Source: Oceanobacter kriegii DSM 6294 (GTDB taxonomy: Bacteria; Pseudomonadota; Gammaproteobacteria; Pseudomonadales; Oceanobacteraceae). From it: DNA of 64,000 bases. The position numbers and the translations under genes were made by a program. Below are positions 58,120 to 64,000 of the stretch, one piece after another (within the stretch, counting starts at the first letter, position 1; each line of letters begins with the position of its first letter). The notes beneath the pieces were generated by a model that saw nothing but the letters and a program-made list of their open reading frames with translations, was not told where the DNA came from and searched no databases. The DNA is taken from NCBI RefSeq assembly GCF_000422845.1, contig NZ_AUGV01000007.1, positions 180,534 through 244,533 of the forward strand, given 5' to 3'.

Positions 58120-59049
58120 TTACCGATCCCGCTGACGAATCAAACCTTCCTGCGCCACCGATGCCACCAACAAACCATGCTGGTTAAAAATCTGGCCCCG
58201 GCAAAATCCGCGACCACCGGACGCATTCGGGCTGTCGATGCTGTACAGCAACCATTCATCCATACGGAACGGACGGTGAAACCAGATGCTGTGATCCAGA
58301 CTCGCCACCTGCATTTCACGCTGATACACAGACACCCCATGAGGCTGCAACGACGTTGTGATCAAATTGAAATCGCTGGCATAGGCCAACAGGGTGGCAT
58401 GGACGCGAGCATCGTCGGATAACGGCGCAATGGCTTTCATCCAGGCGTGTTTGGTAGGTTCGCGAACATCCGGCTGGAAAATATTCACCGGATCGACCAC
58501 CCGCATTTCAATCGGCTGGTCGGCGGTATAAATGTGCTGCAAACGCTCCGGGAAACAATCCCGCCACTGGCGAGCCAACTCCAGCTGCGACGCTACCCCT
58601 TCCGGCCCCTTGGATTGAGGCATGATGTCCTGATGTTCGAAACCGCGCTCGTGGCGATGAAATGAACACATAAACGACATCACTGCATTGCCATTTTGGT
58701 ACACCAGCACCTGCCGATTGGCAAAGCTGCGACCGTCACGAGTGCGGGTCACTTCGAACGATAATGGATCGCGGGTATTACCCGGCTGTAAGAAATACGC
58801 GTGAAGGGAATGCGGCCACCAGCCATGTTCGCTGGCGTTTGTTGTCGCTTTGCTATTGGCGTCTGCATTGAAATCTACATTGGCATCCAGATCGGTCAGG
58901 GTTTGCATCGCCGCAGACAGCGACTGCCCCAATACCTGACCTCCAAACAAACTCCGAAATCCCAAATCCCGACATTCGCCCTGAAAACGATTGTCACCCA
59001 GCGGGCTCAAGTTCAATAAACCGGTCAGCTCGTTGAGTACATCACTCAT
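58120..59049 (-). CDS. tesB: Acyl-CoA thioesterase II (TesB)
   Basis: A 309-residue double-hotdog thioesterase that hydrolyses medium- and long-chain acyl-CoA. Family landmarks are RDLGFRSLFGGQVLGQSLSA in the first fold, VTRTRDGRSFANRQVLVYQ, and the second-fold blocks HAWMKAIAPLSDD, LDHSIWFHRPFRMDEWLLY and GRGFCRGQIFNQHGLLVASV. The conserved Asp-Thr/Ser-Gln triad region (LDHS..Q) is intact. Single gene, convergent with the M23 peptidase gene. Confidence 0.95.
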   Translation of the reverse strand: MSDVLNELTGLLNLSPLGDNRFQGECRDLGFRSLFGGQVLGQSLSAAMQTLTDLDANVDFNADANSKATTNASEHGWWPHSLHAYFLQPGNTRDPLSFEVTRTRDGRSFANRQVLVYQNGNAVMSFMCSFHRHERGFEHQDIMPQSKGPEGVASQLELARQWRDCFPERLQHIYTADQPIEMRVVDPVNIFQPDVREPTKHAWMKAIAPLSDDARVHATLLAYASDFNLITTSLQPHGVSVYQREMQVASLDHSIWFHRPFRMDEWLLYSIDSPNASGGRGFCRGQIFNQHGLLVASVAQEGLIRQRDR

Positions 59050-59277
59050 CTGCTTTACTGCTCCTGTCTTCTTGTTCTATTTGTTGTTTTTCTTATCGGC
59101 AACGCCTGAACCTGATGATCAACCACAAGGTGCCGTATGAACAGAACCGATGGCCAAACTTACTTGAGGAACTGCCCCAGCACCGTATAATTCGCCACCC
59201 GATTTTTGCCCCGAAGCCACATGCGCTAAGCTGTGACCTCTTGTCATTCACTATTTCACACGAGCTTACCCGCTTTT

Positions 59278-60432
59278 ATGTCAGATCTGTACCAACATGG
59301 TGTTGAACCAGAACACTATCCCGAACTTCTGGAACAAAAGTGTCAATACCTCACAGACCTGATGAGTGAGTTTAGCCCACCAGCGCTGCAAGCGTTTGGT
59401 AGCGCGCCTACTCACTTCCGTTTGCGGGCTGAGTTCCGTCTGTGGCACTCCGGCGACCGCTGTTTTTACGCCATGTTCGATCCGGAAGATCGTAAAAAGC
59501 CGCTGGAGGTGCTGGATTTCCCAATTGCCTCCCAGCTCATCAACACATTGATGAAACAGCTGCTCGACGAGCTACATAACAAGGACAATCCTGCGGTTGA
59601 ATTGTTGCGCCGCAAAATGTTCCAGGTTGAGTTCCTGACCACCTTGTCTGGCGACGCCCTGATCACCATGATCTACCACAAAAAGCTGGACGAAGAATGG
59701 GAAGTGGCCGCTCGTGCTCTGAGCAAGCAGCTGACCGACGCCATGGGCTCGGAAGTGGCGATCATTGGCCGCTCCCGCAAACAGAAAGTGGTGCTGCAAC
59801 GCGACTACGTGACCGAAGTGCTGAACGTCGATGGCGAGCAATACAGCTACCGCCAGATTGAAGGCGGCTTCACCCAACCAAACGGCGAAATGAACCAGCA
59901 GATGCTGAGCTGGGCCCGTGCCTGTGCCGACGACCTCGGCGAGCGATCTGAGCGTGGCGACTTGCTGGAACTCTACTGCGGCAACGGCAATTTCTCGGTG
60001 GCGATGGCCAACAAGTTCGACCGCGTGATGGCGACTGAAATTTCCAAAACCTCGGTCAACGCCGCTCAGGTAAACATTGCCGACAACCAGGTCGACAACC
60101 TGATCATCGCTCGGCTTTCCAGCGAAGAATTTGTTCAGGCCCTGCGCGGCGAAGCCACCTTCACCCGCCTGAAAGACATCGACCTGAACAGCTACGATTT
60201 CCGCACTGTACTGGTCGACCCACCGCGCGCCGGTCTCGACGACGAGTCAGTCAAGCAGGTGCAAGGCTACGACAACATCATTTACATCTCGTGCAACCCG
60301 GACACACTGCATAACAACCTGCAGGTGCTGACCGAAACTCACGACATCGTACGACTGGCGCTGTTCGACCAGTTCCCGTACACCCACCACATTGAAACGG
60401 GCGTATTCCTGCGCCGTAAGGTGACAGCATGA
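59278..60432 (+). CDS. trmA: tRNA (uracil-5-)-methyltransferase
   Basis: SAM-dependent enzyme that makes m5U54 in the T loop of tRNA. From MSDLYQHGVEPEHYPELLEQ it has 384 residues. The catalytic Cys is C339 in YISCNPDTLHNN. The SAM-binding region is LLELYCGNGNFSVAMA, and VLVDPPRAGLDDE and RRKVTA at the end are conserved. The start is inferred from family length because the ribosome site is weak. The next gene (dbpA) overlaps by ATGA. Confidence 0.96.
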   Translation: MSDLYQHGVEPEHYPELLEQKCQYLTDLMSEFSPPALQAFGSAPTHFRLRAEFRLWHSGDRCFYAMFDPEDRKKPLEVLDFPIASQLINTLMKQLLDELHNKDNPAVELLRRKMFQVEFLTTLSGDALITMIYHKKLDEEWEVAARALSKQLTDAMGSEVAIIGRSRKQKVVLQRDYVTEVLNVDGEQYSYRQIEGGFTQPNGEMNQQMLSWARACADDLGERSERGDLLELYCGNGNFSVAMANKFDRVMATEISKTSVNAAQVNIADNQVDNLIIARLSSEEFVQALRGEATFTRLKDIDLNSYDFRTVLVDPPRAGLDDESVKQVQGYDNIIYISCNPDTLHNNLQVLTETHDIVRLALFDQFPYTHHIETGVFLRRKVTA

Positions 60433-62132
60433 CGAATCCGTGGGGCGACTCTCCAGGCAAAAAAGGGCCAGGTTCAAACAAGGGCCGCAACAACAAACGT
60501 GGTGGATCAGACAACCGTTCCGGCGGCCGCAGTTCTGGTGGTCAACAGTCCAGCGGTCGTAGCCGTAACTCAGACAACCGCAACCGCAGCCCTTACGAAG
60601 ACGATGCGCCGCGTGGCCCACGTCTTGCTGGCCAGGCAGCCCAGAACCGTCGCTCCGGTGGACGCAAGCCTGCAAGCCAGGGCAAAGCCGGAGGCGCGAG
60701 CAAATCGGCCGATCAGCAGTTCCCGAAATACAACGAAGTGAAGCAAGTTGCCCGTGAAGACAACCAGTTCTCCAAACTGGATCTGCCAGGCGCAGCCGTC
60801 GACAACCTGAGCCAGCTGGGCTACACCCAACTGACCCAAATTCAGGAACTGGCGCTGCCACTGGCCTTGGCGGGCAAAGACCTGGTCGCACAGGCGAAAA
60901 CCGGCTCTGGTAAAACCGCCAGCTTCGGTATTCCGCTGCTGCACAAGCTCAAGCCTCGTTTCTTTGGCACCCAGTCGCTGGTGCTGTGCCCTACCCGCGA
61001 ATTGGCCACCCAGGTGGCTGATGAACTGCGCAAGCTGGCCAAGTATCAAGCCAACATCAAGATTGTGGTGCTGAGCGGCGGCGTGGCCATTGGCCCACAA
61101 ATTGGATCACTGGAGCACGGCGCTCACGTGGTGGTCGGTACGCCGGGTCGTATTCGTGACCACCTGCGTAAAGGCACGTTGGATCTGGAATCCGTTGAAA
61201 CCCTGGTGCTTGACGAAGCCGATCGCATGTTAGATATGGGCTTTGCAGACGACATCGAATTCATCATTGGCTGCACGCCGGAGAATCGCCAGACCCTGCT
61301 GTTCTCGGCCACCTTCCCGGACAACATCAAGCATCTGAGCAGCCGCTATCAGCAGCAGCCGGAATTCATCAAGGTTGAAGCGGTTCATACCAGCAACAGC
61401 ATCGACCAGCGCTTTGTATTGTGCGACAAGCACCAGCGTCTGGAAGCCCTCGAACGGGTGATCGCCCAATATGATTTCCAGCAAGCGGTGGTGTTCTGCC
61501 ATACCCGCCAGTCCACCGAAGACGTCGCCGATCATTTGTACAAGCTTGGTTTTGAAGCCCGCGCCCTGCACGGTGATATGGAACAGCGCGACCGTGATCT
61601 GGTGCTGAACGTGTTCAAACAAGGCGCCATGCACTTTCTGGTTGCCACCGACGTTGCTGCCCGCGGCCTCGACGTGGACGACCTGCCAGCCGTCATCAAC
61701 GTCGAACTGCCACGCGACAACGAGGTGTACACCCACCGCATTGGTCGTACCGGCCGCGCAGGTAAAGAAGGCATGGCGATCAGCATCCTGACGGACGCGG
61801 AAGACCACAAACGCCGCGCGCTGGAAGAACAGCAGCAGCGTGAAATCCCGTGTATGGCACTGGAAGAACTGACCACCGAAGCCCCGGAAGCCTTCGAGAC
61901 CGAATGGGTAACCATTTGCATCAGCGCCGGCCGTAAGCAGAAAATCCGCCCGGGCGACGTGTTGGGTGCACTGACTGGTGAAAAAGGTATTGCTGGCTCT
62001 GACGTCGGCAAAATCGCCGTGTTGGATATGGTGAGTTACGTTGCGGTAAAACGCACCGCCTTCCGTGCCGCTATGGCACACATCAAAGACGGCCGCATCA
62101 AAGGCAAACCGATCCGCGCCCGCAAGGCCTGA
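60429..62132 (+). CDS. dbpA: DbpA-like DEAD-box RNA helicase with long N-terminal tail
   Basis: ATP-dependent RNA helicase of the DbpA type, which acts on 23S rRNA during large-subunit assembly. The helicase core begins with FSKLDLPGAAVDNLSQLGY. Walker A AQAKTGSGKT, DEAD box VLDEADRML, SAT (LFSATFPDN), and the second domain with HRIGRTGRAG are intact. The C-terminal RNA-binding domain carries RPGDVLGALTGEKGI. 567 residues. Odd: about 105 N-terminal residues are rich in Gly, Ser, Arg and Asn, absent from enteric DbpA. It overlaps the end of trmA (ATGA). Confidence 0.95.
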   Translation: MTNPWGDSPGKKGPGSNKGRNNKRGGSDNRSGGRSSGGQQSSGRSRNSDNRNRSPYEDDAPRGPRLAGQAAQNRRSGGRKPASQGKAGGASKSADQQFPKYNEVKQVAREDNQFSKLDLPGAAVDNLSQLGYTQLTQIQELALPLALAGKDLVAQAKTGSGKTASFGIPLLHKLKPRFFGTQSLVLCPTRELATQVADELRKLAKYQANIKIVVLSGGVAIGPQIGSLEHGAHVVVGTPGRIRDHLRKGTLDLESVETLVLDEADRMLDMGFADDIEFIIGCTPENRQTLLFSATFPDNIKHLSSRYQQQPEFIKVEAVHTSNSIDQRFVLCDKHQRLEALERVIAQYDFQQAVVFCHTRQSTEDVADHLYKLGFEARALHGDMEQRDRDLVLNVFKQGAMHFLVATDVAARGLDVDDLPAVINVELPRDNEVYTHRIGRTGRAGKEGMAISILTDAEDHKRRALEEQQQREIPCMALEELTTEAPEAFETEWVTICISAGRKQKIRPGDVLGALTGEKGIAGSDVGKIAVLDMVSYVAVKRTAFRAAMAHIKDGRIKGKPIRARKA

Positions 62133-62144
62133 TCAATTTGCGAT

Positions 62145-62268
62145 TGATGGGCGCAAGCGCACCATCCTATGGTCGGATTTCAAAATGTCTGCATAGGATG
62201 GGCACTCGTGCCCATCATCGTTTTCGGGTTTGGAGCCGATAGCCAGGCAGGGTGCGTACTGCGCGCCG
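62145..62268. repeat. Complex hairpin repeat after dbpA
   Basis: CCATCCTATG at 62162 is repeated inverted as CATAGGATGG at 62192, each flanked by a smaller hairpin (GATGGGC..GCACCATC; GATGGGC..GCCCATC). A further palindrome-like CAGGGTGCGTACTGCGCGCC lies at 62247, related to the repeat near 58067. It may act as a terminator or as a repeated extragenic element. Confidence 0.65.
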
Positions 62269-62293
62269 TCTACCACAAGCTAATCAGCTTATT

Positions 62294-63436
62294 TTAACGC
62301 GCCCGGCCCTTACCGGCTGGCTTGCCTGAAGGCTTTCCACGCCCACCCGCTGGTCTACCGCGACCATTGCCTGAAGGCTTTCCGCCAAAGCCCGCTTTTC
62401 CACCACCAGCCTTGCCGCCACCTGACTTACCACCCGCGCCCGGCTTACCTGAGCCGCTGGAGTTCTTGCCCTGATACGGCTTACCGGATGAACTGCCCGG
62501 TTTAACACTGCCCGGCTTGCCGGAACGCTGGCCGCTTTTGTTGCCAGAGCCCCGACCACCACTGCCGCCTTCGCCTCTGCCACCACGTTCATCGCTACGA
62601 CCGCCGGATGATTTTGGCTTGCCGAAGCGACCAGAAGGAGAATTGGCATTACCCGAAGCACTTTTCGGCTTCTTGTACTTTGGCTTCTGCGAAGAATTCG
62701 GTGCACCGGCGTCGGAATCTGAATCCGCCGTCAGCTGGGCGATGGTCTGGATTTCTTTCTGGGTCAGGTCGCGCCAGTCACCCAGCGCTAGCCCCTTCAG
62801 TGACACATTCATGATGCGGGTGCGCTCAAGCTTCACCACGTCGTAGCCAAAGTGTTCAGCCATACGACGAATCTGGCGATTCAGCCCTTGCACCAGCGTG
62901 ATGTTAAACACATAGGTCGACTCTTTGGTGACCTTACACTTCTTGGTCATCTGACCCAGAATCGGCACACCATTGCCCATGCCTTCGATAAAGGCATCGG
63001 TAATCGGCTTGTTCACCGTTACCAGATACTCCTTTTCGTGGTTGTTGGCCGCTCGCAGAATCTTGTTGACCAAATCGCCGTTGTTGGTCAGGAAAATCAG
63101 CCCCTGGGAATCCTTATCCAGACGGCCAATCGGGAAAATACGCGCGCCGTGCTTCACAAACTCAACGATGTTGGCAGGCTCACTCGACTCAGTGGTACTG
63201 ACAATGCCCACCGGCTTGTTAAGGGCGATAAAAATCAGGTCTTCGGCATCTCTCGGTTCAATGGTCTGGCCGTTCACTTTCACCAGATCGCCGGGCAACA
63301 CACGATCACCAGTACCGGCGCGCTTGCCGTTGATAAACACATTGCCCTGCTCAATATAGCGATCAGCATCGCGGCGGGAGCACAGCCCGCTTTCGCTGAT
63401 GTACTTATTGATGCGCGTCGACGTATTGAAATCCAT
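62294..63436 (-). CDS. rluF: RluF-type 23S rRNA pseudouridine synthase with long C-terminal tail
   Basis: Makes pseudouridine in 23S rRNA and, in E. coli, also in tRNA-Tyr. The S4-like domain is at the start ([20 protein letters not shown]). The catalytic Asp is D107 in [10 protein letters not shown], the same number as in enteric Rlu[20 protein letters not shown] and [20 protein letters not shown] are characteristic. The [11 protein letters not shown] is used; 19 codons upstream stay open but without a ribosome site. Odd: about 130 C-terminal residues are low-complexity Gly/Ser/Lys/Arg/Pro ([25 protein letters not shown]), far longer than the enteric tail. Confidence 0.94.
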   Translation of the reverse strand: MDFNTSTRINKYISESGLCSRRDADRYIEQGNVFINGKRAGTGDRVLPGDLVKVNGQTIEPRDAEDLIFIALNKPVGIVSTTESSEPANIVEFVKHGARIFPIGRLDKDSQGLIFLTNNGDLVNKILRAANNHEKEYLVTVNKPITDAFIEGMGNGVPILGQMTKKCKVTKESTYVFNITLVQGLNRQIRRMAEHFGYDVVKLERTRIMNVSLKGLALGDWRDLTQKEIQTIAQLTADSDSDAGAPNSSQKPKYKKPKSASGNANSPSGRFGKPKSSGGRSDERGGRGEGGSGGRGSGNKSGQRSGKPGSVKPGSSSGKPYQGKNSSGSGKPGAGGKSGGGKAGGGKAGFGGKPSGNGRGRPAGGRGKPSGKPAGKGRAR

Positions 63437-63792
63437 AGATAGCCTTAAAGAATGTACTTCCCGGCCAGGCTGGCATGGCCAACTAGCCGTCACATAAACG
63501 CCAGTTTTATCACTACCCCCAACAGCAGCAACTATGGGGACTCACAGCGGAACGGACAGGCGTTTCGAAAAAGGCGAAGCATAGCATGAATGGGCTTATT
63601 GGCTGAGCAGCCAGCAAAATGGAAATAAAGCCAGCTCTTCGATGTATTACGCCTTCGGCTAATACATCCTACACATCCGCCCAACGGACACGATCTGCCG
63701 GGAAATGAAATGGACCCGTCCCACCCTAAGCATGTGCCATGATGAAGTTGCACCTACATCAATTCGGCATCCAGAGTAAGTGGGAGGGTCAC
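63437..63792. other. Intergenic region before the IS110-type transposase
   Basis: It contains the rluF upstream region, the palindrome listed separately, and the left flank of the transposase gene. If the left end of the insertion sequence lies here, only about 100-150 bp separate it from the start codon. The boundary could not be identified because one end of the element is missing. Confidence 0.4.
63641..63668. repeat. Hairpin repeat of the GATGTATTA type
   Basis: GATGTATTA and its complement TAATACATC enclose CGCCTTCGGC, which itself forms an inner GCC/GGC stem. The adjacent CATCCTACAC recalls the repeats near 58067 and 62145. A common form of short intergenic element. Confidence 0.75.
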
Positions 63793-64000
63793 ATGACCAA
63801 GCTTAATACGATCGGCATTGATTTGGCCAAACAGGTTTTTCAGGTTCATGTAAATAGCTCAACAGGAAAGAAGCTGATCAGCAAAAAGCTCAAGCGACAT
63901 CAGCTGTTGGATTTCTTACGGCAGCAACCAACTGCACTGGTCGCGATGGAAGCTTGCTCAGGAGCTCACTACTGGGGACGCTCAATCAAAGCATTAGGAC
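63793..64000 (+). CDS. IS110-family transposase, N-terminal part (cut by window edge)
   Basis: The frame begins MTKLNTIGIDLAKQVFQVHV, after GGGAGGGTCAC, and continues as KLKRHQLLDFL and TALVAMEACSGAHYWGRSIK to the edge. IGIDLAK holds the first Asp of the RuvC-like DEDD domain and VAMEACSG its Glu region, both typical of IS110/IS1111 transposases. These enzymes recombine DNA with a serine-containing C-terminal domain (not visible here) and use a bridge RNA encoded by the element. The gene is intact as far as it can be followed. Confidence 0.9.
   Translation, partial: MTKLNTIGIDLAKQVFQVHVNSSTGKKLISKKLKRHQLLDFLRQQPTALVAMEACSGAHYWGRSIKALG

Noticed and set aside
63532..63753. Minus-strand 73-codon frame upstream of rluF
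   Set aside because: It spans a hairpin repeat and the insertion-sequence flank, with no ribosome site or family resemblance.

Overview
The window looks like chromosomal DNA of a free-living, probably marine, gammaproteobacterium of the Oceanospirillales type. This is inferred from family content and gene order: thiC-thiO-thiS behind a TPP riboswitch, pepA divergent from lptF-lptG, guaB-guaA, sbcD-sbcC, DbpA and RluF with Gammaproteobacteria-type sequences, a cis/trans fatty-acid isomerase, and compatible-solute genes. GC content is in the low-to-mid fifties by eye. No rRNA or CRISPR was seen. Four tRNAs are present, and one insertion sequence is cut by the right edge.

Layout. 1-3.7 kb: thiamine operon (thiC, thiO, thiS) on the minus strand behind a TPP riboswitch. 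3.9-4.9 kb: two overlapping hotdog thioesterases. 5.1-7.0 kb: a plus-strand trio of a CheY-like receiver, a CheC-like phosphatase and a PAS protein with a decayed GGDEF domain. 7.4-19 kb: a sugar-metabolism block with a GH13 alpha-glucosidase, prephenate dehydratase, the glucosylglycerate genes (glycerate kinase, sugar-phosphoglycerate phosphatase, glucosyl-3-phosphoglycerate synthase, and a convergent GH13_18 phosphorylase), pgl-zwf and galU. 19.1-21.4 kb: tRNA-Asn and tRNA-Pro, a small zinc-ribbon protein, an FKBP lipoprotein and two tRNA-Met. 21.5-26.7 kb: pdxH, an RDD protein, lptG-lptF and pepA. 26.8-31.4 kb: LysR, MFS and Cti. 31.5-40.9 kb: a KpsC-like Kdo transferase, an SGNH acyltransferase, sbcC and sbcD. 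40.9-48.4 kb: an accessory stretch with several unrecognised genes, a lytic transglycosylase, a 280-bp inverted-repeat element, a VF530 protein, a hemerythrin-like protein and a lipoprotein pair. 48.5-64 kb: guaB-guaA, a DUF3015/DUF4105/hydrolase cluster, xseA, an M23 peptidase, tesB, trmA-dbpA, rluF and the start of an IS110-family transposase.

The most coherent system is the glucosylglycerate block. GalU can supply UDP-glucose. The synthase would join an activated glucose to 3-phosphoglycerate, and the phosphatase would release glucosylglycerate. The GH13_18 phosphorylase would split it into glucose-1-phosphate and glycerate, and the glycerate kinase would return glycerate to phosphoglycerate. 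Synthesis and salvage of one compatible solute therefore sit together, next to the entry enzymes of the pentose-phosphate and Entner-Doudoroff routes.

Other points of interest are short tandem-repeat insertions in two genes of the thiamine operon (ThiS and ThiC), a MITE-like element with a diverged relative 38 kb away, RNA-acting enzymes with long Gly/Ser/Lys/Arg-rich tails, and a KpsC-type enzyme without capsule-export genes nearby. Starts were moved from the longest reading frame where a ribosome-binding site, signal peptide or family alignment pointed to a downstream codon.
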